This document shows, in pieces, positions 49,604 through 57,856 of a DNA stretch of 64,000 bases; position 1 is the first letter of the stretch; each line of letters begins with the position of its first letter. The stretch comes from Flavonifractor sp. An306. GTDB lineage: Bacteria > Bacillota > Clostridia > Oscillospirales > Oscillospiraceae. The DNA lies in assembly GCF_002159455.1 (NCBI RefSeq), contig NZ_NFIQ01000003.1, positions 1 to 64,000 of the forward strand. The letters run 5' to 3'. Both the position numbers and the translations under genes were made by a program. The notes under the pieces are model-generated. The model worked only from the letters and a program-made list of their open reading frames with translations. It did not search any database and was not told the DNA's origin.

Positions 49604-51388
49604 TTATTTTCCCTCCTTTGCGGTATGGACTTTCCATTCGGCGCTGTCCTGTGCAGCTTTCCATAGTTTTTGATATTCCGGGCAGGACTGGATCAATTCC
49701 TGATGTTTTCCGGTAGCCACCAGATTACCATGATCCATAACACAAATCTGGTCAGCGTTCATAATTGCGGGTAGTTTGTGAGCGATGACAACCAGCGTCT
49801 TACCCTTCACCAGTTCTGCAATAGCGGCCTCCATTTTTTCCTCATTCTCTGGATCAGCATAGGCGGTCGCTTCATCGAGGACAACGATAGGAGCATCTTT
49901 TAAGATTGCCCGCGCCAAAGAAATGCGCTGGCGCTGGCCGCCAGAAAGCATTTTCCCGGCATCGCCTGCCATAGAATGAATGCCCTGGGGAAGTTTTTCG
50001 AGGAACTCCATGCACTGAGCTTTCTTTGCTGCTTCCATTACTTCCTCGTCTGTTGCGTTCAGTCGGCCAAGCCGGATGTTTTCCAACAGAGAAGTATTAA
50101 ACAGATATTGATCCTGAGCCACATAGGAAATGCGGCTGTTCAATGCTTCCAGGCTCATATCACAAAGTTTCTGCCCGCCAATGGAAATGCTGCCTTTTTG
50201 TGGGTCATAGTAGTGGATCAGTAGTTTGGCTAAGGTACTCTTGCCGGAACCAGACTCGCCTACGAGGGCTGTTTTTTGTCCTGCTTTTGCGGTAAAAGAA
50301 ATATCATGGAGGACTTCATCCTCCACAACCGTAGGTTTCCCGTCCGGGCCTGGCTGCATGGTCTGATACGCAAACGAAACATGGTCATAAGTGATTGTGT
50401 CGTCTTTTCCATGGAACACATCGTCAGTCTGCTGAAGTTCAGGCGCGTCCAGCACTTGCTCCAACGCAGAAATCTTATAGTTAAGCTGGGGCATAGTAGG
50501 CAGAAATCCCAGCGATTTGAGCAATGGCATACCGATACTCAAGGACAGGCACAGCACCAGAATCAGGTCTGGCAGGGCCGACCAGCCAGAGAGAACAAAC
50601 CAGGCTCCCAATGGCAATGTCAGAATAATAGTGCAAGGTAATAAGCTGCTGTAAATCGCCATCCAGGGCCACGCTGCTTTATACCATGCCAATGTATAGT
50701 CCCGGTAATCAGATACATCTTTGCGGAATCGTTCATAGGAGTCCGCATCCTTATTGAACACTTTGACGACTTCCATGCCATTGATGTACTCGATGATGGT
50801 GTTATTCATCTTCTGCCCGGCCATATAGTATGGTCCCATTTTCTTCATGCCGACAGAGTACATGGTTTTCATGGCAATCAGACTGATGGGGATAGAGGCC
50901 AGCGACAACAGCGCCAGTTTCCAGTCCACAAAAAACATGGCTACATAGACCGCTATGGGGATCATCAGATTTGCGATACCCTCTGGCATGGAGTGAGCCA
51001 ACAAGACCTCCAGACTATCCACATCGTCCACGAACAACTTTTTGACGGTGCCTGTGCCTTTATCCTGGATAACGCCCAGCGGCAACTTTTCAAATCGTTT
51101 TTGCAAGGCGGTACGCAGGCGGAGCAAGGTATCATAAGCCGCCTTGTGTGAAATGTTCAGCCCCCATCCATAGAGAATAGCTTGCAGCACCAGGCAGACC
51201 AGCACAAGCACAACTCGCAGGATGATAAATGAGGCATCGATTGTCTCCCCCATGACCAACGGCGCGATCACCTGGTAGGCCAGCACAAAGGGAAGGACCC
51301 CCATTAAAACGCTGACCAGTACAACCGCCGTGGCTGCGTAAAGTCCCTTTTTATGAGGCCCGGCGTATTCAAATACTTTTTGAAACAT
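49604..51388 (-). CDS. ABC half-transporter (YbtPQ/IrtAB-like), subunit 2
   Basis: The 594-residue fused permease-ATPase has Walker A GESGSGKST, signature LSGGQRQRISLARA, and Walker B followed by DEATAYADPENEEK. The ADPENE form after Walker B, in place of the usual SVDxxTE, is characteristic in my recollection of the YbtPQ/IrtAB siderophore-importer group. It is the partner of the 47855-49603 product. ATG 51388 has GGGAGG upstream and follows the EcfA gene by 15 bp. Confidence 0.9.
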   Translation of the reverse strand: MFQKVFEYAGPHKKGLYAATAVVLVSVLMGVLPFVLAYQVIAPLVMGETIDASFIILRVVLVLVCLVLQAILYGWGLNISHKAAYDTLLRLRTALQKRFEKLPLGVIQDKGTGTVKKLFVDDVDSLEVLLAHSMPEGIANLMIPIAVYVAMFFVDWKLALLSLASIPISLIAMKTMYSVGMKKMGPYYMAGQKMNNTIIEYINGMEVVKVFNKDADSYERFRKDVSDYRDYTLAWYKAAWPWMAIYSSLLPCTIILTLPLGAWFVLSGWSALPDLILVLCLSLSIGMPLLKSLGFLPTMPQLNYKISALEQVLDAPELQQTDDVFHGKDDTITYDHVSFAYQTMQPGPDGKPTVVEDEVLHDISFTAKAGQKTALVGESGSGKSTLAKLLIHYYDPQKGSISIGGQKLCDMSLEALNSRISYVAQDQYLFNTSLLENIRLGRLNATDEEVMEAAKKAQCMEFLEKLPQGIHSMAGDAGKMLSGGQRQRISLARAILKDAPIVVLDEATAYADPENEEKMEAAIAELVKGKTLVVIAHKLPAIMNADQICVMDHGNLVATGKHQELIQSCPEYQKLWKAAQDSAEWKVHTAKEGK

Positions 51389-51403
51389 AAGTCTAACCTC
51401 CCA

Positions 51404-52870
51404 TCAGTTGAAATATTTTTCGGAAAGAGTTTTCAAAATTTCCGGCGAAAGCCGGTGATTTTGGATGGCTCCGCAGTCATCCAACTGGACTACTTCGGTA
51501 CAGGTACGAACAATGAACTCAAAATCGTGGGATACCACAAAAACAATTACCCCGGAATTTGAAAGCTGTTCAATCAGATTGCTGACGCGTATCATCGAGT
51601 CATAGTCCAAACCGCTGGTAGGTTCGTCAAAGTAAATCACCGGACTGTCCTTTACGATTGCTGCGCCGATAGTGACCCGTTGCTTTTGACCGCCTGAAAG
51701 AGAGGCAGGGTGACGATCCCGATATTCTGAAAGCTCCAAAGCCTCCAATGTTGCGTCCACTTTTTCTTTGCAATCATCCCGTATTCCCAGGGACAGTTCT
51801 TCTTCCACGCTGCTGGCAAAGAGCTGATAATCTGTATCCTGCATTACCAGATAAGACAAGGCGCGCCTCTGACGGGGCGTGAGTTTCTTTCCGTCAAAGC
51901 TGATTTCCCCTTGCCACTGTTTTAAGAGGCCGGTCAAAATCGACAAAAGGGTTGTCTTGCCCGCGCCATTGTGACCGAGAATCCCAATGACATCTCCCGA
52001 ATGGGCTTCAAAACTGACATTCTGAAACACATTAGGGCCTTTCTTATAAGAGAACGCGAGGTCATGCACCGCTAACAGATGTTTTCCATCGTAAACACGA
52101 TCTTTTTCATGATAGTTTTCCGCATCTCGTTCCGGGTACGCTGTCCGCAGGCCGTAGGAAATCCGCGTTTTCTCAGGCAGCGTACAAAACTGTTCTCTGG
52201 TAAATTCCCGTTCGACCTTCCCATCTTGAATGAGAAACACCCGGTCAATCAAATCGCGCAGGTAATAAAAACGATGTTCCACCACAAAGATGGTATATCC
52301 ATCTTGCTTCAATTTTCCCATGATTTCAGCCAACCGTTTGGTCGCTGCATAATCCAAATTTGCGGATGGCTCATCGAAAATGTAGACCTTGGGTGAGAGA
52401 GCGTAAACTGAGCCAATGGCAATCTGCTGTTTTTCTCCACTGGACAGGGCAAAAATGCTCCTGTTCAGATAGTCCACCAGTTCCAAATCTTTGGCCGCCT
52501 TTGCGATACGATCAATCGTTTCTTCACGGGAAAGCCCCATGTTTTCGCATCCAAAGGCCAGTTCGCGCGTAGTATCTGTCATAAAAAACTGAGAGCGCGG
52601 GTCTTGGAATACGGTTCCCACCTGTCCGGCCAGTTGTGAAGGTTTCATTTCCAGGAGTGAACGCCCGTCCATCATAAGATCCCCTTGGATTTCTCCAGGG
52701 TAAAAATGCGGAATCAGGCCATTGAGTGAACGGATCAGTGTCGTCTTACCGCAGCCGCTTCGCCCGGTCAATAGGATAAACTCGCCGGTCTGTATGGTCA
52801 TATCAATGCCACGGAGGGTAAAATCCTGGCTTTCTTCATAGCGAAAGCTGAAATTCTGAAATGAGATCAT
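51404..52870 (-). CDS. ECF transporter double ATPase
   Basis: The 488-residue protein contains two ABC ATPase domains in one chain, equivalent to EcfA1 plus EcfA2. Domain 1 (about 1-230): GRSGCGKTT, LSSGEKQQIAIG, VYIFDEPSANLD. Domain 2 (about 255-485): GHNGAGKTT, LSGGQKQRVTIG, VIYFDEPTSGLD. It powers uptake with EcfT and an S component. The start is ATG 52870 (MISFQNFSF), because GGAGGG is 7 nt upstream. The ATG at 52876 overlaps the EcfT stop but is too close to that site. The gene order S, T, A, ABC, ABC suggests one uptake system. Confidence 0.92.
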   Translation of the reverse strand: MISFQNFSFRYEESQDFTLRGIDMTIQTGEFILLTGRSGCGKTTLIRSLNGLIPHFYPGEIQGDLMMDGRSLLEMKPSQLAGQVGTVFQDPRSQFFMTDTTRELAFGCENMGLSREETIDRIAKAAKDLELVDYLNRSIFALSSGEKQQIAIGSVYALSPKVYIFDEPSANLDYAATKRLAEIMGKLKQDGYTIFVVEHRFYYLRDLIDRVFLIQDGKVEREFTREQFCTLPEKTRISYGLRTAYPERDAENYHEKDRVYDGKHLLAVHDLAFSYKKGPNVFQNVSFEAHSGDVIGILGHNGAGKTTLLSILTGLLKQWQGEISFDGKKLTPRQRRALSYLVMQDTDYQLFASSVEEELSLGIRDDCKEKVDATLEALELSEYRDRHPASLSGGQKQRVTIGAAIVKDSPVIYFDEPTSGLDYDSMIRVSNLIEQLSNSGVIVFVVSHDFEFIVRTCTEVVQLDDCGAIQNHRLSPEILKTLSEKYFN

Positions 52871-52872
52871 CG

Positions 52873-53646
52873 TCATACCCTCCACAAAATGATTTCCCCG
52901 ATTTTGGTCTGGTCAATAAGAAGCAGGCCAGCTAAAAAGAGGATACCAAGCAGAGATACCACAATTTCCGGCCATGCAAAACGAATCGGCCGCAGCGCAT
53001 ATCGTTTGCACTCCAACTCCAGACCGCGTGTTGTACCGGATGCCGCCAGCTCATCGGTAACCTTCAGGCACCGCATCAACAGTGGTATCAAAATATACTC
53101 TATCGTCGCCAGCGGATGAGATACCCGTTTCCAGAGGGTATCGCTGATGCCTCGAATATCCATCGTGCTGCGGATTTGCCGGTATTCAATCCGTAAAGTA
53201 GGGATATAGCGGAACATGACCACAAGAGGGATCGTGACTGCCTGCGGCAGGCGCATCCTTTGAAGAGCCACCATCAGATCATCCATGTAGGTGGTCCGCA
53301 ATATCCAGAGTCCCATCATTACAATGGGGATCAGTTTCAGAACCGTCACGCCGAACACGCTCATAATCACACTCAAAACCGGCACCTGCACATAACGGAG
53401 CAGAGCATTGAGATAAGCGACAATGATATAGGTCACTATCATCTTTACAGCCCATTTTCCGCCATTGCCCAGGGCGATGAACAATCCGTAAACCAGCATG
53501 AGTACAAGACTGACAACTTCTCCGGCCAGAAAATAGCTGACAAAGCCGATGCAAACCAGGAGAAGGATCTTGCAGCGCGGGTCCAGGAGCGCAGACCCGT
53601 GTAGGGGTTGTCGCTCAATAATCTGTTTGATTTGTGCTTCTTCCAT
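52873..53646 (-). CDS. ECF transporter T component
   Basis: The 257-residue membrane protein is of the EcfT/CbiQ family. It starts MEEAQIKQIIERQPLHGSALLDPRCK (family-typical LDPRxK before TM1), has several TM helices, and carries the two coupling Ala-Arg-type motifs toward the C-terminus (around STMDIRGISD and SGTTRGLELE). It connects the S component with the ATPase. RBS GGAGG lies 7 nt before ATG 53646, and its stop overlaps the next gene. A GC hairpin with a weak T tract lies between it and the S-component gene. Confidence 0.9.
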   Translation of the reverse strand: MEEAQIKQIIERQPLHGSALLDPRCKILLLVCIGFVSYFLAGEVVSLVLMLVYGLFIALGNGGKWAVKMIVTYIIVAYLNALLRYVQVPVLSVIMSVFGVTVLKLIPIVMMGLWILRTTYMDDLMVALQRMRLPQAVTIPLVVMFRYIPTLRIEYRQIRSTMDIRGISDTLWKRVSHPLATIEYILIPLLMRCLKVTDELAASGTTRGLELECKRYALRPIRFAWPEIVVSLLGILFLAGLLLIDQTKIGEIILWRV

Positions 53647-53665
53647 TCCAATGCCTCCCTATAAA

Positions 53666-53698
53666 ATCAAAGCGCGGGACCACATTCAGCCCCGCGCT
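53666..53698 (-). terminator. hairpin between the S-component and EcfT genes
   Basis: 8-bp stem (AGCGCGGG / CCCGCGCT, 53671-53698) followed by TTGATTTT on the minus strand. It may cause partial termination, giving more S component than EcfT. Confidence 0.5.
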
Positions 53699-53759
53699 CT
53701 AAAATCAGGCAGCCCGCTTGCCTGCGTTTGTCTGATGAATTTTCAGGGGGCTGATCCTG

Positions 53760-54362
53760 TTATTTTACTGAAACGAGTCCAGCCTTGATAAAGTGTTTCT
53801 TCAACGCTTTCTGGCCGATAAAACCGCCAAGCAGACCACCAATCAGCCCGGCAGCTACAATGACTACCAGCATAGGAACAGAAGTAATATTCAGCATCCC
53901 TTCGATGTACTCCGGTGCGATGTTGTTCTTCTCCATCGCGCCCACAAAGGCACTTTGAAGGAACTTGATGGGGCAGATGGCGCTGAAAGCAAAAATAGCA
54001 CTGAACAGCGCATACGCCACCATCATGGACTTCATCGTGATTTCTTTGCGGCCCATAACCAGGAAGTCGCAGACGACACCGCCAATCACCAGACCGATGG
54101 GGATGAACCAGAAAGCGCCCACCAGCAGGAACAGAATGGCTTGAATGGCGGCGCAGATGGTGAATACGCCCTTCTTTGGCACTTTGGCCAGCAGGAGCAT
54201 CATCACGATACCATTAGGGATAGCAACAACGGACGGGTAAAACACATTTGTCACCGGGCCAGCCACGCTCATAATGGTGCTGATAATCATGCAGATGATC
54301 CACATGAGGGCAGTCAGGACACCGATGAGAATAAAGTCTTTCGCATTCAACTTTTGTTTCAT
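53760..54362 (-). CDS. ECF transporter S component (MptD/Trep_Strep family)
   Basis: The 200-residue protein has about five TM segments and matches the Trep_Strep/MptD family of putative ECF substrate-binding components: KLNAKDFILIGVLTALMWII, FYPSVVAIPNGIVMMLLLAK, GFIGQKALKKHFIKAGLV. Such S components confer specificity in ECF uptake. The substrate is not established. Near siderophore-type ABC pairs a metal-siderophore or a piece of it is plausible. The start is ATG 54362 (MKQKLN), 7 nt after GGAGG. The ATG at 54368 is too close. It is preceded by a promoter, operator and hairpin at 54392-54460. Confidence 0.88.
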   Translation of the reverse strand: MKQKLNAKDFILIGVLTALMWIICMIISTIMSVAGPVTNVFYPSVVAIPNGIVMMLLLAKVPKKGVFTICAAIQAILFLLVGAFWFIPIGLVIGGVVCDFLVMGRKEITMKSMMVAYALFSAIFAFSAICPIKFLQSAFVGAMEKNNIAPEYIEGMLNITSVPMLVVIVAAGLIGGLLGGFIGQKALKKHFIKAGLVSVK

Positions 54363-54391
54363 GCTCATGCCTCCTCACTTTGTTGGAAAAT

Positions 54392-54430
54392 AAAAATGTG
54401 GTGTAGTTAGCAGAACCTAACCACACCACA
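54392..54430 (-). terminator. operator-bearing hairpin upstream of the S-component gene
   Basis: 14-bp stem with one mismatch (TGTGGTGT-x-GTTAG and complement), a 6-nt loop, then TTTTTATTTT on the minus strand. The inner part is the AGTTAG-N6-CTAACC palindrome (54405-54422). It could terminate araC transcription and/or attenuate the uptake operon. Confidence 0.75.
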
Positions 54431-54431
54431 T

Positions 54432-54460
54432 AGAATATCAGTTATCGCAGACTAATCCAA
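54432..54460 (-). promoter_or_regulatory. promoter of the uptake operon
   Basis: On the minus strand, TTGGAT (54455-54460), 17 nt ending in TGA, TATTCT (54432-54437). The operator palindrome begins 9 nt past the -10 box. Confidence 0.6.
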
Positions 54461-54492
54461 CCCAAAACCTGCCCATTTTGACCCAAAAACAG

Positions 54493-55479
54493 TCAGACTT
54501 TATTTTTTGCGCTATCGAACCGGCTTTCCCGATAATTTTTGGGAGCTACGCCATACCGCTTTTTGAAGGCAGCCGCAAAATTGCTGGCCTTACCATAACC
54601 AACTATTGCGGCAACTTCGCTTACATTCCAGTCTCCTTCTAAAAGCAACTGTGCGGCCTGTGCCAAACGCTGTTCAATAACATATTGATGGATCGGCATA
54701 CCATAAAACAAAGAGAACCCGCGTGTCAGTTTTGTCATGCTTAAGTGTACCATACGGGATAGTTCTTCGCAGGAAGGGGCGAATGCAAGCTGACTGTCTA
54801 TAATTCGCTTGGCTTCCATAATGGCGGTTCTTTCCGTCCGGGACATGGAGATGCTTTTTCCCATCAGGATGTCCAATTCAAGCACTTCTCCCAAATAAAT
54901 TGACAACAGCTCCAGTAACTTACCATCCAAGTATAGATAGCCCAGACCTCCGCGATATTGCGTGAACTGACTTGTCTCTGTTAAAATCTGCTCCATGATA
55001 GGTGTTACCGGGACTTTAGAAATCCCGCCCAGAAGTTTCTTTTCGTAAGCAGTTACTTCCTGCCCGTCAAAGTAATCTGCGAGGAGATGAGAGAAATAAG
55101 GGATGGGGATTTTTATGCTCTTGAATGAGAAATTGCTGTCTTTCTTGTAACAGATATATTCTGTTCCTCCATGCCCGGCATAAATGCAGGACTCATTCTT
55201 CTGAATAGTAACAGAACGTCGGTCATCCATGATCCCCCAGGAAATCCCGTCATTCAAGCAGAAAATAATTTGCATATACTCCTTACTGACAGGTCCCTGC
55301 ACATTCATGTCAGACTGATAACACATTTGCCAGTCGGAAAGAATAACTCCATGTTTGATCTTTGTTTGGGCAATTCTTCCTTGCCCCATATCAGACGGAA
55401 TATCCATCGAAATTGTTTGGGGAGAATTGATTATGAGGTCATTGTATAATTTGCCAAGATAATGGCTCCCATGCGTCAT
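54493..55479 (-). CDS. AraC-family transcriptional regulator
   Basis: The 328-residue protein has an N-terminal ligand-binding region and a C-terminal double HTH: CEELSRMVHLSMTKLTRGFS, then VSEVAAIVGYGKASNFAAAF and FKKRYGVAPKNYRES. The overall layout resembles YbtA/PchR-type activators that sense siderophores, but no family-specific residue proves it. It is the first gene of cargo 1, transcribed from a promoter whose start region holds the GGTTAG palindrome. ATG 55479 has GAGGTG upstream. Confidence 0.9.
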   Translation of the reverse strand: MTHGSHYLGKLYNDLIINSPQTISMDIPSDMGQGRIAQTKIKHGVILSDWQMCYQSDMNVQGPVSKEYMQIIFCLNDGISWGIMDDRRSVTIQKNESCIYAGHGGTEYICYKKDSNFSFKSIKIPIPYFSHLLADYFDGQEVTAYEKKLLGGISKVPVTPIMEQILTETSQFTQYRGGLGYLYLDGKLLELLSIYLGEVLELDILMGKSISMSRTERTAIMEAKRIIDSQLAFAPSCEELSRMVHLSMTKLTRGFSLFYGMPIHQYVIEQRLAQAAQLLLEGDWNVSEVAAIVGYGKASNFAAAFKKRYGVAPKNYRESRFDSAKNKV

Positions 55480-55503
55480 GATGTGAGTTTCACCTCTTTT
55501 TTG

Positions 55504-55550
55504 GGTTAGTTACTGCTAACCATGATACAACTTTTTTGCTTCCCAGTCAA
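55504..55550 (-). promoter_or_regulatory. promoter and operator of the AraC gene
   Basis: On the minus strand, TTGACT (55545-55550), 17 nt, TATCAT (55522-55527). The perfect palindrome GGTTAG-N6-CTAACC (55504-55521) directly abuts the -10 box. Confidence 0.75.
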
Positions 55551-55620
55551 GATATAGCCAAAATACAGCTTCCGAATTGTAGTATTAGTAGAGGGTAAAT
55601 ACGAGGGAAGGGTTACGGTA

Positions 55621-55712
55621 GCAAGCACAGCCAGTGAGTACCCACTGGCGGATTTTGTGTTTAGGGGAACCCCCGCCCCTAAACACAAAAATGCTTGCTG
55701 GGATAGTCCCAG
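55621..55712 (+). other. oriT: origin of transfer (oriT) with nested inverted repeats
   Basis: Directly upstream of mobC there are four dyads: outer GCAAGCA / TGCTTGC (55621-55627, 55692-55698), CCAGTG / CACTGG (55631-55636, 55643-55648), a perfect 15-bp arm TTTTGTGTTTAGGGG (55653-55667, complement 55676-55690), and CTGGGA / TCCCAG (55698-55712). The position, the repeats and the adjacent relaxase genes support oriT. The nick site is not identified. Confidence 0.75.
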
Positions 55713-55740
55713 ATCCTTATGAGAACGGAGGCGGTGCGGC

Positions 55741-56070
55741 ATGGCAAATCGAAAGCGGAATATCCAGATGAAATTCTGGGTTACAGAGGAGGAAAAGCGG
55801 CTCATTGACGAGAAAATGAGCCAGTTTCCCACAAAGCGCTATGGGGCGTACTTGCGGAAGATGGCGATTGACGGATATATCATCCAGGTGGACACCACCG
55901 ACATTAAGGAAATGACGAAAGCCCTTGGCTCCATTGGCCGGAACATCAATCAGATCGCCAAGCGGGTCAACGCCGAAGGTCCTACCTATCAGGCTGACAT
56001 GGAGGAAATCCGGGAGAGATTGGAGCAGATATGGCAGTTACAAAGACGCATCCTATTAAGTCAACGCTGA
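55741..56070 (+). CDS. mobC: MobC-family relaxosome protein
   Basis: The 109-residue protein combines a ribbon-helix-helix-like N-terminus (NIQMKFWVTEEEKRLIDEKM) with the bacterial mobilisation motif (ALGSIGRNINQIAKRVNAEG). It binds oriT and helps the relaxase open the strands. GGAGG lies upstream of ATG 55741. The relaxase gene begins inside it (40-bp overlap). It lies directly downstream of the inverted-repeat cluster. Confidence 0.92.
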   Translation: MANRKRNIQMKFWVTEEEKRLIDEKMSQFPTKRYGAYLRKMAIDGYIIQVDTTDIKEMTKALGSIGRNINQIAKRVNAEGPTYQADMEEIRERLEQIWQLQRRILLSQR

Positions 56071-57380
56071 AAGCGGCGATTGACTATATCTGCAATCCCG
56101 ACAAGACGGACGGAAAGCTGCTGGTATCCTCCTTCGGCTGCACCGCCGAGACCGCCGACATTGAATTTGCCTGGACCCGCCGCCATGCCATCGACAAGGG
56201 CACGAACCTGGGCCGACATCTCATCCAGGCGTTTGAACCTGGGGAGGTCACGCCGGAGGAGGCCCACCGGATCGGCATGGAGCTGGCGCGGGAGGTCCTG
56301 GGCGGCAAATATGAATTTGTCCTTACCACCCACATAGACAGGGATCACATCCATAACCACCTGATTTTCAATGCGGTCAGTTTCCAGGATCACCGGCACT
56401 ACCACTCCAATAAGCGGAGCTACCATGAGATCCGCCGCACCAGCGACCGAATCTGCAAGGAGCATGGCCTGTCCGTCATCGTCCCAGGCCGGGACAAGGG
56501 CAAGAGCTACATTGAGCATCAGGCGGAACAGAACGGCACCAGCTACAAGGCGAAGCTGCGTGCCGCCATTGACCGGCTCCTGCCCGGCTGCTCTGACCTG
56601 GAGGACCTGCTCCGCCGCCTTCAGCGGGAAGGGTACGAACTGAAACGGGGCAAGTACATATCCGCCAGGGCTCCGGGCCAGGAACGGTTCACCCGATTGA
56701 AAACCCTGGGCGCCGATTATGCCGAGGAGGCCCTGACCGCCCGGATGGCCGGAAGGCCCAGCCCCTCCCGCCAGCCGCAGCAGCGCACCGGGAAGCCCAG
56801 CCTGCTCATCGACATCCAGAACAATCTCAAAGCCCAGCAGAGCGCCGGCTACAAGCATTGGGCGACTATCGAGAATTTGAAGCGGGCGGCGGAAACGCTG
56901 AACTTCCTGACGGAACATGGCATCGGAAGTTTGGAGGATCTGTCCGAGCGGTGCGACGGGGCGGCGGCCGCCACCGCCAGGGTAAAGGCGGACCTCCGGG
57001 CAACGGAGAAGGAGATGGAGCGGCTGACCCTCACCATGAAGCACGCCGCCACCTACCGCCAGCTCCGTCCCCTGTATGACCAATACCGCCAGTCCAGGGA
57101 CAAGGAGAAATTCCTCCGGGGGCATGAGGGGGAGATCATTCTGTTTGAGGCGGCGGCAAGGGAGCTGAAACGCCTGGATGCCGTACCCCTGCCCGCCACC
57201 CAGCGGCTCCGGGCCGAGATGGACGGGCTCACCGCCAGGCGGACCGCCCTGCAATCGGAATATCGGAAGGCCCAGCGGGAGGAGCGGGAGTACGACACCC
57301 TCCGCCAAAATGTGGAGGCCCTGCTGGAAAAGCCGAGAGAGGCCGAACCGCAAAGACAGCGAAATAACGAACTGGAATAG
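56031..57380 (+). CDS. MOBP-type relaxase (Tn1549-like MobA/VirD2 family)
   Basis: The 449-residue DNA strand transferase nicks oriT to start conjugation. It opens MAVTKTHPIKSTLKAAIDYI, with the candidate catalytic Tyr in AIDYICNPDKT, followed by HLIQAFEPGEVTPEEAHRIG and the metal-binding triad LTTHIDRDHIHNHLIFN. The N-terminal relaxase domain spans about 1-240. The C-terminal half is a charged coiled coil (ATEKEMERLTLTMKHAA). This type is found in Tn1549 and related gut elements. GGAGCAGAT precedes the ATG within mobC. Confidence 0.93.
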   Translation: MAVTKTHPIKSTLKAAIDYICNPDKTDGKLLVSSFGCTAETADIEFAWTRRHAIDKGTNLGRHLIQAFEPGEVTPEEAHRIGMELAREVLGGKYEFVLTTHIDRDHIHNHLIFNAVSFQDHRHYHSNKRSYHEIRRTSDRICKEHGLSVIVPGRDKGKSYIEHQAEQNGTSYKAKLRAAIDRLLPGCSDLEDLLRRLQREGYELKRGKYISARAPGQERFTRLKTLGADYAEEALTARMAGRPSPSRQPQQRTGKPSLLIDIQNNLKAQQSAGYKHWATIENLKRAAETLNFLTEHGIGSLEDLSERCDGAAAATARVKADLRATEKEMERLTLTMKHAATYRQLRPLYDQYRQSRDKEKFLRGHEGEIILFEAAARELKRLDAVPLPATQRLRAEMDGLTARRTALQSEYRKAQREEREYDTLRQNVEALLEKPREAEPQRQRNNELE

Positions 57381-57472
57381 CGGCAGTTGTACGCCTTTAC
57401 CAGACTTTTCAAAAACTCCTGGGCGCGTTTCAATTTTCCCGGTATAATGGAGGCAGGAATGGAGGTGTCACC

Positions 57473-57808
57473 ATGACGAGAACCGAGGCCATCAAGGAAT
57501 TTTTCAAGAAGGCAGTTTTGCCCGTCGCCATCGCCGGGCTGCTGTACTGCATTTTCAAATCCGCCTGCATCAGGAATGGAGAGCTGGATCTTCTCTGGCT
57601 CTGGATACTCTGCGGTCTGCCCTTCGGCATCCATCGGATGTGCGTCTGGATCGTGCCGGGCGGCGGCTCCCTGGGCGGCGGCGCCGCGCTGTTCGTGCTG
57701 AACTTCATCATCGGCGGCCTCATCGGGGGCTTCGTCCTGGTGTGGCGCCTGCTGGTGGCGGCATGGTATGTGCCCCTCACCATCTACCGCCTGATCGTGG
57801 GATATTGA
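57473..57808 (+). CDS. DUF6050-like small membrane protein
   Basis: The 111-residue protein has a cytosolic start (MTRTEAIKEFFKKAVLP) and about three TM segments, including ILCGLPFGIHRMCVWIVPGG and LFVLNFIIGGLIGGFVLVWR. It resembles proteins carried by many gut conjugative elements (DUF6050). Function unknown. GGAGGTG precedes the ATG. A TATAAT at 57443-57448 could be its own -10 box, although no good -35 is visible. Confidence 0.75.
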   Translation: MTRTEAIKEFFKKAVLPVAIAGLLYCIFKSACIRNGELDLLWLWILCGLPFGIHRMCVWIVPGGGSLGGGAALFVLNFIIGGLIGGFVLVWRLLVAAWYVPLTIYRLIVGY

Positions 57809-57823
57809 GATGGACAAATGATA

Positions 57824-57855
57824 GAGAGCCGGCTGGCATTGACCAGCCGGCTCTC
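57824..57855. terminator. bidirectional hairpin between convergent genes
   Basis: Perfect 13-bp stem (GAGAGCCGGCTGG and complement) with a 6-nt loop, between the DUF6050 gene and the hydrolase gene. T tracts are poor on both sides. Confidence 0.6.
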
Positions 57856-57856
57856 C

